Below are positions 46,844-58,244 of a DNA stretch of 64,000 bases, piece by piece. A program made the translations under genes and the position numbers. Numbering within the stretch: position 1 is the first letter of the stretch; each line of letters opens with the position of its first letter. This DNA is from Hypericum androsaemum (lineage: Eukaryota > Streptophyta > Magnoliopsida > Malpighiales > Hypericaceae): positions 2,773,001 through 2,837,000 of the forward strand of contig OZ023192.1 of NCBI GenBank assembly GCA_963995505.1, given 5' to 3'. The notes beneath the pieces were generated by a model. That model ran no database searches and had not been told where the DNA came from. It saw only the letters and a program-made list of their open reading frames with translations.

Positions 46844-48499
46844 TGACGTACGCAAAATTGACAAGCAATTTTAACGCACAAACAAATAGTATAGTGTATA
46901 AGTAAGGTTCTTGAACTGAGAGAGATAGAACATGAAAATTGAAACAATCAATCGTATGTAGCCAAATTGAAACAAGTTCGTAAAGTAAAGAATGATATGA
47001 GGTTGCAAGATAATAAGTAAATTAAGAAATATAGAAAGACGGTTTGTACTTAATGAAATAAAGAGAGCACGATGCTTTTATGGACTACCTATCTATGTCA
47101 AGATCATGGTTATTTATGAAGTTCTAACTAGTACCCGGAGTGTTCTAATGCATCCTCCTAACGCTTTCGCTCATTAGGCCGATAAAACTAAGCTAGAATA
47201 GTTCACGAATACCAACTAACGCTTTCGCTCATTAATTAGATCGTGAACTAAGCTAAACTTAATTATAAAGTTAACTCCTCGTGGGTTATCCCTTAGTATC
47301 AAGATGTCTCATTAATACCTAAGAATATGTCAATTGATCCTTCCGTTGAATTTAATGCCTTTCGGTCCACTATCATCAACTAACATCATAATCTAAGTGA
47401 TCAAGTTAGATTAAGCATTACGATCATCAATTGACAACTACTACGAAAGTTGATCAAACCATAACCCAACATAGATAAGTAATCACATAATTAAAGCATC
47501 GTACTCACAAGAAAAACTACTCACAAGTCATGTTCATACAAGAAGAAAACTTATACAAGAACATGATAGAAAATAACATTAAAGAGAGAGATAGAGAAAA
47601 CTCAAGATGTGGTCAAGAGCTTCCTCAAGCATCCTTCTTCAAGCTTCCTTCTAGCATTCCTCCAATGGTGCTCCTCCTTGGTATTCCTCACAACTCTCAA
47701 TCTCCAACTCTATTCTTCAAAAACTAGATATCCCTTTGAGAGCAATTCCCTCCTCTATTTATAGTGAATGAGATGAGAGCTTTTTCTCCACTCATCCATC
47801 AAAAGAGAAGGTGGATGGATGAATATTCTCTCTTTTGAGTTGGAAAGCCTTTCTTTTGATGGTGGAAAGCACTTTGGAGGTGGAAAGCTCCACTTTGGAG
47901 GTGGAAAGCTCTTCTTTCCAATAAGGAGCACCAAGGAGAATTATTTATACAAGGCACTCAAGTTCCCAGCCATGTGAAAGAAAGAAAGGCAATCATGGTC
48001 CATAATGGTCCTTGAATTTTCGGCCAAATTTGTACAGATTGCTGGCAGAATTAACGCTCGACTTTGGACGTGATTTTTATCCCTTTTGGGCTTCGAATTT
48101 GAAGAAGCCCATTAGAGACAAATGTGTAGCCCAGGATGTCTTCTTTCCGGAGCCACTGAGTTTGCCTTCATCGGTCTTCGGATGAGAAAGTTATCTACAT
48201 TTAAGTTACAGGAGGTCAAACTCGCCCACATCTTCGAGTGCCCGATCAAGCGTCAATCTTTTAGGCTACTCCGATAGACTTCAACACGAACCAATGGTGC
48301 ACCAACATCCTCCCTCTCATCTCACAAGGGCTTCTAGCAATAAACATGAAAGAAACACAATAAAAATTAAGAGGTTACACGAAAACTAACATAATACGAA
48401 ATAAGAGATATTAACATCAAATAACACGTAAACCTACTAGAAATGATAGGAATTCAATGCTAAAACATACGCAAACAATGAATGTTTTCACACTCATCA
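46844..48499 (-). repeat. Athila 3' LTR (left, complete, 1656 bp)
   Basis: Complete copy; the polypurine tract GTATGGGGGTG lies beside it at 48500-48510 on the minus strand. The small 65-codon frame at 47530 is part of the LTR, not a gene. Confidence 0.92.
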
Positions 48500-49983
48500 C
48501 ACCCCCATACTTGAATCATTGCTTGTCCTCAAGCAAACTCAACCATGGAATACTAAACAACATCACAAGAGAAATCAAAACGCAATAAGGGAAAGACTTG
48601 GCATGATTAATTCAAAATTTAACTCCCCTCAAAATCTCAAACTCACATCAACAGATCACCCTATAACCTAGCTAGTTCATTAACCAAAACACAAAAAGTA
48701 AGAACCGGTAGACATCTCACCTCTAGATTATTTAACCAAGTATTAACACTATGTAAAATACACTAGAAGGTTGACCACTCAGCGGTTCGGAAATTTTTCG
48801 CTCGCAATTTGTAATTGGTTAACTTCCTATCTCTCACGTACATGGCCGATTTTTTTCAAAGTATCCGACGTCCTACTCAACAATGTCTCAAAGTCGTGAG
48901 ATTGCTTATGATCAGGGGGACTTTCATTCGGGTTGTAATGGGGCTGAGGTACAGGTGAGATAAAATATCTGGATAGTAGTTAAACCACCCAATCCGAGGA
49001 CATTGTACAAATGCAAACTAGTCACTCGTCTATTCTAAACATCCTCACCATAAATAATTCAAGCACACTCCCCAATTCACCCATTTCCTAAGACCGTGTA
49101 GATCGAGTCATGCCATCTTATTCATGCCTTATTCCATTTTTTTACTTCTCTTTTTCACCACTTTTCATTTCTTTTCTTCTTCTTCTTTTCTTTTTTTTTT
49201 TCACAAACTTGACATTTACTAGGCAACAACTCGATTTTTTTTTTTTGCTCTCAATTATCCAAATCACAAACAGATTAAGCCCATATCAACACCAAGTTTT
49301 CAACTAATCCCAATACATATTATCCCCAACCTATGCGTCCACGGATCAAATGACCAAAAGTCGGGAGGATAGTAGGTATAAGGCTTAAAGTTGGCTTACA
49401 TATAATATGATCAAAGAATGGCTAGGCTCAATGGGTTAAAGCAATGGATTCAAGGGATTTTCATCTTTACAGCTCTGGGCTTAATGTCAAAGAAATTTGC
49501 CCCCGTCATCCCACTAACGCACACACGACAAAGACTATGTCAAGTACTAGTCGGATACCTCAATCAACCGAACTCAAGTAGGCACCTCATGAATAAATGA
49601 AGACGGTTGTCTCCTCCTTCGGCTCAAAGTTCCTCACAAGGTCACTCGTCAACCCTCTAGTCAAATCTACATAGTGAGACCACAAGTCTAAACAACCGAG
49701 GGTGAAGTTTTTACAAGTTTCTAATCTTAGTGCTCGAGTTCAATCCCTAACTAGGTATGTGGCAATCTTCTAACATAAGTTTAATAATTTTGAGGGGGGT
49801 CAAATTTTGAAAAAATTATGCTATACTCATCAAATCATTTCTATGTGGAACCTCTCACCCCCACACTTAAATGACACATTGTCCTCAATGTGGGGGCAAC
49901 ACACAAAACGAAACATCACATTAAATAACACAAATGAAAATAAAAATAAAGTAAAACAAAGAGAAGTGGACTACTCCCTGAGG
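48500..49983 (-). other. Athila region between Pol and 3' LTR
   Basis: 1.48 kb without a coding frame of note. Some Athila elements carry an env-like gene here; I see none. A T-rich pyrimidine run lies at 49135-49245. Confidence 0.65.
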
Positions 49984-52900
49984 CTAAGGTGCGGATGGAG
50001 GGAGCAAAGTTTGTACTTCTCGAGCGCGCTCCATCTTGCTCCCTAGGTATAGCTTGCACCGCTGGCCATTGACTTTGAATGTTTGGCCCTCCAGATTCTT
50101 CACTTCAATGGCTCCATGAGGGCCGGCATTGACAATCTCGAATGGCCCGCTCCATCTTGATTTTAATTTTCCGGGGAACAGCTTCAAGCGCGAATTATAG
50201 AGGAGTACTTGTTGACCAACTCGAAAGTCCTTGGCTCCAATACGAGCGTCGTGCCTCTTTTTGGTGGTGTCTTTGTAGAGTCGTGCACTTTCAAAGGCAC
50301 TTGAGCGGAGTTCCTCGAGTTCTTGGAGTTGCAGCACCCGGCGTTCTCCCGCGAGCTTGTAGTCGTAGTTCAATGTCTTGATTGCCCAAAATGCTCGGTG
50401 TTCAAGCTCCACTGGGAGGTGACACGCCTTGCCGTAGACCAGGCGATATGGTGTTGTGCCTATAGGGGTTTTGAAAGCAGTGCAGTAAGCCCATAAGGCA
50501 TCATCAAGCTTACCCGACCAATCTTTTCGGGCTGAGCTCACTGTCTTTTCTAGAATTTTCTTCAGCTCCCTATTAGATACTTCAACTTGTCCACTGGTTT
50601 GAGGATGATAAGGTGTGGCAACCTTATGAGTGACTCCATAGCGCCGGAGAAGCGTGGCAAAAGGTTGGTTGCAGAAGTGTGAACCGCCATCACTGATGAT
50701 TGCACGAGGAACACCGAATCGGGCGAAGAGCTGCTTGAGGAATCGTAAGACCACCTTGGCATCGTTTGTTGGAGTAGCCCATGCCTCTACCCATTTGGAT
50801 ACGTAGTCGACTCCGACAATGATGTACTTGTTACTTTTAGAGGGAGGGAAAGGACCCATGAAGTCGATCCCCCACACATCAAACAGCTCAACCTCTAGAA
50901 TACCAGACTGGGGCATTTCATCTCGTCGAGAAATATTACCTGTTCGTTGACAACGATCACAATGCTCAGTGAATGCTCTTGCATCTTTGAAAATTGTAGG
51001 CCAATAGAACCCACACTCAAGAACTCGTGAAGCTGTTCTTGATGCTCCGAAGTGTCCAGCGTAAACTGATCCATGACACTCTTGGAGAATAGATGGTATT
51101 TCCTCGTCTGGAATACATCGTCGTAGAAGGCCATCCACACATCTCCTGAATAGATATGGCTCATCCCACACATAGAAACGCACATCACTGAGGAACTTCT
51201 TTCTCTGAGGGTAGCTCAAGTCTTCGGGCATGACTTCACTCACCAAATAGTTGGCAAAATCTGCGTACCAAGGAGGCGCCACTGCTTGGACATAGAACAA
51301 AGCTTCATCTGGGAAGTATTCGAGAATCCTTCCTTCCTTTTCCATTCCATCGTTGTACTCCAAGCGGGACAAGTGATCTGCGACCACGTTCTCCGTGCCC
51401 TTCTTATCCTTAATCACTAGATCAAATTCCTGCAAAAGTAAAATCCAACGGATAAGTCGGGGTTTTGCATCTTGTTTAGCAAAGAGGTACCTCAAGGCTG
51501 CGTGGTCGGTGTAGATGATGACTTTAGAGCCTAACAAGTAAGGCCTGAATTTGTCGCAAGCATACACCACCGCAAGTAGCTCTTTTTCCGTGGTGGTGTA
51601 GTTAAGTTGTGCTCCAGCGAGAACACGACTTGCATAATAGATGACATGCAGTCGCCCTTCCTTTCGTTGTCCGAGGACACAACCCAAGACATCATTGCTT
51701 GCATCGCACATAAGCTCAAATGGGAGGTCCCACGATGGTGAAGTAATAATTGGAGCGGTGACCAATGCTTCTTGGAGTGTCCTGAAAGCACTTAGACAAG
51801 AATCATCAAACTCAAAGGTGACATCCTTATTCAAGAGGTTAGTCAAGGGTTTTGCAATAGAAGAGAATTTCTTTATAAAGCGTCGATAAAACCCTGCATG
51901 TCCTAGGAATGCGCGGATGCCCTTTACCGTCGTCGGTGGTTGCATTTTTTCGATCGCCTCGGTCTTGGCACGATCAACTTCAATTCCAGCCTTTGAGATC
52001 TTGTGACCCAATACTATGCCTTCTTCCACCATAAAATGACATTTCTCCCAATTAAGCACGAGCTTCTTCTCTTCGCATCTCTTGAGTACTCTATCCAAGT
52101 TGTGGAGGCAACATTCAAATGAATCTCCAAAGACAGAGAAATCATCCATGAAAACCTCCATGATGTCTTCATTCATCCCCCAAAAGATTGCCATCATGCA
52201 CCGTTGAAAAGTGGCAGGAGCATTGCACAGACCAAAAGGCATTCTCCTGTATGCAAAAGTGCCAAAAGGACAAGTGAAAGTAGTCTTATCTTGGTCTCCA
52301 GGATAGATGAGTACCTGATTATACCCGCAATAACCATCTAGGAAGCAGTAGTAGGCATGTCCAGCAATACGCTCCAACATTTGATCAATAAAGGGAAGAG
52401 GAAAGTGATCCTTCCGAGTAGCGGCATTGAGTTTTCTGTAGTCGATGCATACACGCCACCCAGTAACTACTCTTGTTGAGATGAGTTCCCCTTCCTCATT
52501 AGTTTGCACCGTCATACCTCCTTTCTTGGGCACACATTGGACAGGGCTCACCCATTCGCTATCTGAAATAGGATAAATAATTCCAGCATCGAGAAGTTTG
52601 ATTACCTCTTTTTTCACAACCTCTCTCATGTTTGGATTTAGTCTTCGTTGACGATCGGCCCTGGGCTTTGACCCTTCCTCTATGTTGATGCGGTGCATCA
52701 CAATGTCAGAGCTAATTCCATGGATATCAGAAATTTGCCATCCCATGGCCTTGATTCTTTTGTTCACCAGTGTAAGAACTTGCTCTTCTTGCTCCGGAGT
52801 AAGCTTGTTGGAGATAATTATTGGCAGCCTTCCTCCTTCTCTTAAGAAAGCATATCGCAAGTGAGGAGGTAACTCTTTCAGCTCCACAGCGGGGGCTTTA

Positions 52901-55401
52901 ACAGTGGATGGTAGCGTAGGAGCCCCCTTGTAAAATGCTAGCTCCAATTTTTCCTCCTCTTTGTCTACTTCTTCATTTTCTTCGGCCTCTTCAACTTCGT
53001 GCACTTGTTCAAGGGTTTCTGCCTCTTCTTCCTCTGTCAAAGACCAGCTCCACTGTTCTTCAGAATAAAGCATTTCATCGGGCATCGTATCGATGCGCAG
53101 GCAATCTTCATCATCGCGGTGGTGCTGCATTGCTTTGGCCATTTGGTACTCTATTGTTTCTTCCCCAACACGTAGAGTTAGCTTCCCTCCATTGACATCG
53201 ATTAAGGCACGGCTGGTGTTGAGGAATGGCCTTCCTAGGAGAAGAGGACAATTCTTGTCTGGGTCAAAGTCCAAGACTACAAAATCTGCTGGAACATAGA
53301 ATTGCTCGAATTTGACTAGCACATCCTCCGCAATTCCATGTGGTCTCTTGACAGTCTGGTCTGCCAGCTGAAGACGCATCTCTGTTGGCTTAAGGTCTCC
53401 AAGTCCTAGTTGCCTGAAGATAGTTAACGGCATGAGGTTAATGCTGGCACCAAGATCACACAAGCACTTAGAAAATTCAACATCACCAATAAAACAAGGG
53501 ATAGTAAAACTCCCTGGATCCTTAAGCTTAGCCGGCAAATCCTTGGAGATGAGTGAGCTGCAATTGACGGTTAGAGATATCGTTTCTTCTTTGTCCCACT
53601 TCTTCTTATTGGTGAGGAGTCCTTTGAGGAATTTGGCATAATGCGGCATTTGATCAAGCATCTCCAAGAAAGAGACACTTATCTGAATACCCTTCATCTT
53701 TTCAATAAAACCAATGAATCTTTTATCTTCCATTGGTTTCTTCTTGAGTCGTTGAGGAAACGGTGGAGGTGGAATGCTTGGTGGTGGAGGAACATAAAAT
53801 TCCTGTTCTTCAATGGGCTGAACTAGCTCTTCTTCCTTCTCTTTCTCCTTCACTTTCTCCTTCTCTTTGGATGTCGTAGAGGCTCCTTCGATCTCCTTGC
53901 CACTTCTTAGAGTAACAGCTTTGACATCTCCTCTTGGGTTAGCCTCTGTGTTGCTTGGCAGTGAACCTATCGGTCGTCGAGTATTTGCTGCAGCTAAGTT
54001 TCCAAGTTCAATTTCCATCTTTTTGAGTTGTGTTGCCTGCCCTTTGAGGAATGTCTCAATCTCTTGCTGTCGAACTTCACAACGATCCATCCGCTGCACA
54101 GTTATGGATTGTTGCTGAATAGACTGCTGGACTACTCCAACTAGCTGGTCGATCTTTGCGAAGACATTGACTTGGTCGCCCACCAACTGGTCGATCTTAT
54201 CTCCCATTATTTTGACTTGATCTCCCACATATGGTTTTCTAGGCTCTTGCTGAGTGCCAGTGTTGTATGGCTGCCTTCCAAATCGAGAGAAATTTGGTTG
54301 ACTTTGGTTGGAGTAACCTAACCCTCCTGGTTGCCTATCAGCGACAGCTTGAATTTCTTCCAATACTGGACAGTCGTTGGTGGGATGCTTTTCTTTGCAA
54401 AGTTCACAAACATCTTGCACTGCAGCTATCTTTTCCTTGCTTTTAGCCAGGTCTTCAAATCTTCTGGTAAGGGCCTCAAGCCTGGCTTCGAGCTTGGTGT
54501 TGCTATCCACTTCCAGTATCCCTCGAGTTGCTCCTCTGTGTGGTATTCTGGCACGCTCCTTTGGCCACATGCCATTGACTTCTGCCATCTCCTCCATCAA
54601 ACGAGTGGCTTCGTCAGCAGTATTTCTTAAGAACACCCCTTGAGATGAGGCATCAATATGATCACGAGATGGGCCATCTAACCCATTGTAGAAGATCTTC
54701 ATGAGGTTCTCCTGTGATATGCCATATTGAGGGAAAGCTCCTTGGAGATCTGTGAATCTCTCCCAAGCTTCATAGATGCTCTCCCCATCTCTTTGGACAA
54801 AGGTGTTGATTTCTTGCAAGAGTTTGGCCGACTTGGCCATGGAGAAGAACTTTCGCAGGAAAGCATGGGCTAAGTCTGTCCAACTCCTTATTGTCTCTCC
54901 TTTCAACTTGTTGTACCATACACGAGCTCGATCCTTCAGAGAGAAGTGAAAGAGACGTAGCTTCAAGACGTCATCATCTATTCCGTGAAACTTCATGATA
55001 TTGCATATATCCTCGAATCGAGAAAGATGGTCTTGAGGATCTTCACTCGGTAATCCATAAAACTGGACAGAATTTTGCAGTAATCCCACAATGGCTGCTG
55101 GGATCTGGAATGAGTGGGCTCTTATTGGTGGTTGTTGCAACCCATTAGGATTCCCATTCCATGTAGGAACGGATGATTCCAGCAGGGTCCTTCTTCGTGG
55201 CGCACCTGCAATGGCCTGGGTTGCTTCCAAAGTAGCGTCATAAAGAGTTTGGGTCGCCTCGTCATTATCATCCTGATTTTGTGCCATGGATCTGGATTGG
55301 TCTCTCCTTTCACGCCTAATTCTCCTTTCGAGTATATTGATGTCAATCTCAGATAAGGCGTTTGTGTCAGGGCCAAGTCCTGCACTCCGGGTTCTTGGCA
55401 T
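49984..55401 (-). CDS. Athila Gag-Pol polyprotein, uninterrupted
   Basis: 1805 codons in one frame, so potentially functional. Order: Gag (about 1-480) with zinc knuckle [13 protein letters not shown] near residue 331; aspartic protease with [10 protein letters not shown] near 650; reverse transcriptase (about 900-1110) with [12 protein letters not shown] and the catalytic box FMDDF near 1083; RNase H (about 1225-1350) beginning [10 protein letters not shown]; integrase (about 1440-1750) with an HHCC finger (CDRCQRTGN) and catalytic D (GIDFMGPF), D (IISDGGSHF), E (GQVEVSNRE). All catalytic residues I can place are present. Role: self-replication of the element. Most plus-strand frames in this interval are shadows. 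Confidence 0.95.
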   Translation of the reverse strand: MPRTRSAGLGPDTNALSEIDINILERRIRRERRDQSRSMAQNQDDNDEATQTLYDATLEATQAIAGAPRRRTLLESSVPTWNGNPNGLQQPPIRAHSFQIPAAIVGLLQNSVQFYGLPSEDPQDHLSRFEDICNIMKFHGIDDDVLKLRLFHFSLKDRARVWYNKLKGETIRSWTDLAHAFLRKFFSMAKSAKLLQEINTFVQRDGESIYEAWERFTDLQGAFPQYGISQENLMKIFYNGLDGPSRDHIDASSQGVFLRNTADEATRLMEEMAEVNGMWPKERARIPHRGATRGILEVDSNTKLEARLEALTRRFEDLAKSKEKIAAVQDVCELCKEKHPTNDCPVLEEIQAVADRQPGGLGYSNQSQPNFSRFGRQPYNTGTQQEPRKPYVGDQVKIMGDKIDQLVGDQVNVFAKIDQLVGVVQQSIQQQSITVQRMDRCEVRQQEIETFLKGQATQLKKMEIELGNLAAANTRRPIGSLPSNTEANPRGDVKAVTLRSGKEIEGASTTSKEKEKVKEKEKEEELVQPIEEQEFYVPPPPSIPPPPFPQRLKKKPMEDKRFIGFIEKMKGIQISVSFLEMLDQMPHYAKFLKGLLTNKKKWDKEETISLTVNCSSLISKDLPAKLKDPGSFTIPCFIGDVEFSKCLCDLGASINLMPLTIFRQLGLGDLKPTEMRLQLADQTVKRPHGIAEDVLVKFEQFYVPADFVVLDFDPDKNCPLLLGRPFLNTSRALIDVNGGKLTLRVGEETIEYQMAKAMQHHRDDEDCLRIDTMPDEMLYSEEQWSWSLTEEEEAETLEQVHEVEEAEENEEVDKEEEKLELAFYKGAPTLPSTVKAPAVELKELPPHLRYAFLREGGRLPIIISNKLTPEQEEQVLTLVNKRIKAMGWQISDIHGISSDIVMHRINIEEGSKPRADRQRRLNPNMREVVKKEVIKLLDAGIIYPISDSEWVSPVQCVPKKGGMTVQTNEEGELISTRVVTGWRVCIDYRKLNAATRKDHFPLPFIDQMLERIAGHAYYCFLDGYCGYNQVLIYPGDQDKTTFTCPFGTFAYRRMPFGLCNAPATFQRCMMAIFWGMNEDIMEVFMDDFSVFGDSFECCLHNLDRVLKRCEEKKLVLNWEKCHFMVEEGIVLGHKISKAGIEVDRAKTEAIEKMQPPTTVKGIRAFLGHAGFYRRFIKKFSSIAKPLTNLLNKDVTFEFDDSCLSAFRTLQEALVTAPIITSPSWDLPFELMCDASNDVLGCVLGQRKEGRLHVIYYASRVLAGAQLNYTTTEKELLAVVYACDKFRPYLLGSKVIIYTDHAALRYLFAKQDAKPRLIRWILLLQEFDLVIKDKKGTENVVADHLSRLEYNDGMEKEGRILEYFPDEALFYVQAVAPPWYADFANYLVSEVMPEDLSYPQRKKFLSDVRFYVWDEPYLFRRCVDGLLRRCIPDEEIPSILQECHGSVYAGHFGASRTASRVLECGFYWPTIFKDARAFTEHCDRCQRTGNISRRDEMPQSGILEVELFDVWGIDFMGPFPPSKSNKYIIVGVDYVSKWVEAWATPTNDAKVVLRFLKQLFARFGVPRAIISDGGSHFCNQPFATLLRRYGVTHKVATPYHPQTSGQVEVSNRELKKILEKTVSSARKDWSGKLDDALWAYCTAFKTPIGTTPYRLVYGKACHLPVELEHRAFWAIKTLNYDYKLAGERRVLQLQELEELRSSAFESARLYKDTTKKRHDARIGAKDFRVGQQVLLYNSRLKLFPGKLKSRWSGPFEIVNAGPHGAIEVKNLEGQTFKVNGQRCKLYLGSKMERAREVQTLLPPSAP

Positions 55402-55500
55402 GCACTAAAGAGATTCGCAAAAGCGAGCGCACAAAATCAGCAAATATGCTGTACACAAAACCAATTGCTTTTGGTTTTATGTCCTAAAATCTCAGTTCCG

Positions 55501-55514
55501 TGTCGACGGCGCCA
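55501..55514 (-). promoter_or_regulatory. Athila primer-binding site (tRNA-Asp)
   Basis: TGGCGCCGTCGACA on the minus strand, three bases from the LTR fragment end. The first nine bases match the complement of the tRNA-Asp 3' end. An inverted second copy is at 57502-57515. Confidence 0.8.
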
Positions 55515-55517
55515 ATT

Positions 55518-56286
55518 TGACGTACGCAAAATTGACAAGCAATTTTAACGCACAAACAAATAGTATAGTGTATAAGTAAGGTTCTTGAACTGAGAGAGAT
55601 AGAACATGAAAATTGAAACAATCAATCGTATGTAGCCAAATTGAAACAAGTTCGTAAAGTAAAGAATGATATGAGGTTGCAAGATAATAAGTAAATTAAG
55701 AAATATAGAAAGACGGTTTGTACTTAATGAAATAAAGAGAGCACGATGCTTTTATGGACTACCTATCTATGTCAAGATCATGGTTATTTATGAAGTTCTA
55801 ACTAGTACCCGGAGTGTTCTAATGCATCCTCCTAACGCTTTCGCTCATTAGGCCGATAAAACTAAGCTAGAATAGTTCACGAATACCAACTAACGCTTTC
55901 GCTCATTAATTAGATCGTGAACTAAGCTAAACTTAATTATAAAGTTAACTCCTCGTGGGTTATCCCTTAGTATCAAGATGTCTCATTAATACCTAAGAAT
56001 ATGTCAATTGATCCTTCCATTGAATTTAATGCCTTTCGGTCCACTATCATCAACTAACATCATAATCTAAGTGATCAAGTTAGATTAAGCATTACGATCA
56101 TCAATTGACAACTACTACGAAAGTTGATCAAACCATAACCCAACATAGATAAGTAATCACATAATTAAAGCATCGTACTCACAAGAAAAACTACTCACAA
56201 GTCATGTTCATACAAGAAGAAAACTTATACAAGAACATGATAGAAAATAACATTAAAGAGAGAGAAAGAGAAAACTCAAGATGTGG
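55518..56286 (-). repeat. Truncated Athila LTR (same orientation as outer LTRs)
   Basis: 769 bp equal to 46844-47612, with private differences at 56019 and 56266. It stops at ATGTGG, where an inverted gag piece begins with the same six bases. Confidence 0.9.
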
Positions 56287-56648
56287 GAGATCAAGTCAAA
56301 ATAATGGGAGATAAGATCGACCAGTTGGTGGGCGACCAAGTCAATGTCTTCGCAAAGATCGACCAGCTAGTTGGAGTAGTCCAGCAGTCTATTCAGCAAC
56401 AATCCATAACTGTGCAGCGGATGGATCGTTGTGAAGTTCGACAGCAAGAGATTGAGACATTCCTCAAAGGGCAGGCAACACAACTCAAAAAGATGGAAAT
56501 TGAACTTGGAAACTTAGCTGCAGCAAATACTCGACGACCGATAGGTTCACTGCCAAGCAACACAGAGGCTAACCCAAGAGGAGATGTCAAAGCTGTTACT
56601 CTAAGAAGTGGCAAGGAGATCGAAGGAGCCTCTACGACATCCAAAGAG
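56281..56648 (+). pseudogene. Inverted Athila gag fragment 1
   Basis: 368 bp matching complement 53863-54230 without gaps. It covers the Gag region after the zinc knuckle and is in the opposite orientation to the main Gag-Pol. It joins the LTR blocks at ATGTGG on the left and AGAG on the right. Confidence 0.9.
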
Positions 56649-57498
56649 TTGTGAGGAATACCAAGGAGGAGCACCATTGGAGGAATGCTAGAAGGAAGCT
56701 TGAAGAAGGATGCTTGAGGAAGCTCTTGACCACATCTTGAGTTTTCTCTATCTCTCTCTTTAATGTTATTTTCTATCATGTTCTTGTATAAGTTTTCTTC
56801 TTGTATGAACATGACTTGTGAGTAGTTTTTCTTGTGAGTACGATGCTTTAATTATGTGATTACTTATCTATGTTGGGTTATGGTTTGATCAACTTTCGTA
56901 GTAGTTGTCAATTGATGATCGTAATGCTTAATCTAACTTGATCACTTAGATTATGATGTTAGTTGATGATAGTGGACCGAAAGGCATTAAATTCAACGGA
57001 AGGATCAATTGACATATTCTTAGGTATTAATGAGACATCTTGATACTAAGGGATAACCCACGAGGAGTTAACTTTATAATTAAGTTTAGCTTAGTTCACG
57101 ATCTAATTAATGAGCGAAAGCGTTAGTTGGTATTCGTGAACTATTCTAGCTTAGTTTTATCGGCCTAATGAGCGAAAGCGTTAGGAGGATGCATTAGAAC
57201 ACTCCGGGTACTAGTTAGAACTTCATAAATAACCATGATCTTGACATAGATAGGTAGTCCATAAAAGCATCGTGCTCTCTTTATTTCATTAAGTACAAAC
57301 CGTCTTTCTATATTTCTTAATTTACTTATTATCTTGCAACCTCATATCATTCTTTACTTTACGAACTTGTTTCAATTTGGCTACATACGATTGATTGTTT
57401 CAATTTTCATGTTCTATCTCTCTCAGTTCAAGAACCTTACTTATACACTATACTATTTGTTTGTGCGTTAAAATTGCTTGTCAATTTTGCGTACGTCA
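56645..57498 (+). repeat. Inverted truncated Athila LTR
   Basis: 854 bp equal to the complement of 46844-47697 without gaps. Together with 55518-56286 it forms a large palindrome around the gag fragment. Confidence 0.9.
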
Positions 57499-58179
57499 AA
57501 TTGGCGCCGTCGACACGGAACTGAGATTTTAGGACATAAAACCAAAAGCAATTGGTTTTGTGTACAGCATATTTGCTGATTTTGTGCGCTCGCTTTTGCG
57601 AATCTCTTTAGTGCATGCCAAGAACCCGGAGTGCAGGACTTGGCCCTGACACAAACGCCTTATCTGAGATTGACATCAATATACTCGAAAGGAGAATTAG
57701 GCGTGAAAGGAGAGACCAATCCAGATCCATGGCACAAAATCAGGATGATAATGACGAGGCGACCCAAACTCTTTATGACGCTACTTTGGAAGCAACCCAG
57801 GCCATTGCAGGTGCGCCACGAAGAAGGACCCTGCTGGAATCATCCGTTCCTACATGGAATGGGAATCCTAATGGGTTGCAACAACCACCAATAGGAGCCC
57901 ACTCATTCCAGATCCCAGCAGCCATTGTGGGATTACTGCAAAATTCTGTCCAGTTTTATGGATTACCGAGTGAAGATCCTCAAGACCATCTTTCTCGATT
58001 CGAGGATATATGCAATATCATGAAGTTTCACGGAATAGATGATGACGTCTTGAAGCTACGTCTCTTTCACTTCTCTCTGAAGGATCGAGCTCGTGTATGG
58101 TACAACAAGTTGAAAGGAGAGACAATAAGGAGTTGGACAGACTTAGCCCATGCTTTCCTGCGAAAGTTCTTCTCCATGG
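57499..58179 (+). pseudogene. Inverted Athila leader and gag N-terminal fragment
   Basis: Matches complement 54837-55517: the primer site, leader, and the first 190 or so Gag codons ([20 protein letters not shown]...), ending at FFSM. There it runs into the tRNA-Asp sequence. The frame continues about 20 more codons into the tRNA by chance. Confidence 0.9.
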
Positions 58180-58237
58180 ATCGAACCCGGGTCACCCGCG
58201 TGACAGGCGGGAATACTTACCACTATACTACAACGGC
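58178..58237 (-). tRNA. tRNA-Asp(GTC) 5' 60 nt captured in the retrotransposon (not a complete gene)
   Basis: On the minus strand from 58237: acceptor 5' strand GCCGTTG, D arm with A box TAGTATAGTGG, anticodon loop CTGTCAC (anticodon GTC), variable region, and the T arm with B box GGTTCGATCC. It stops at nucleotide 60; the 3' acceptor strand is missing, so no mature tRNA can form. Both pol III internal boxes remain. It lies directly against the primer site TTGGC and LTR of the same element. Confidence 0.9.
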
Positions 58238-58244
58238 GCCAATT

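Noticed and set aside
47530..47727. Small 65-codon gene repeated at 58931 and, in part, at 56393-56812
   Set aside because: All copies are pieces of the Athila LTR; no sign of coding selection.
58178..58237. A functional tRNA-Asp gene
   Set aside because: Only nucleotides 1-60 are present; the 3' acceptor strand is missing and the sequence is fused to the LTR primer site on one side and gag on the other.
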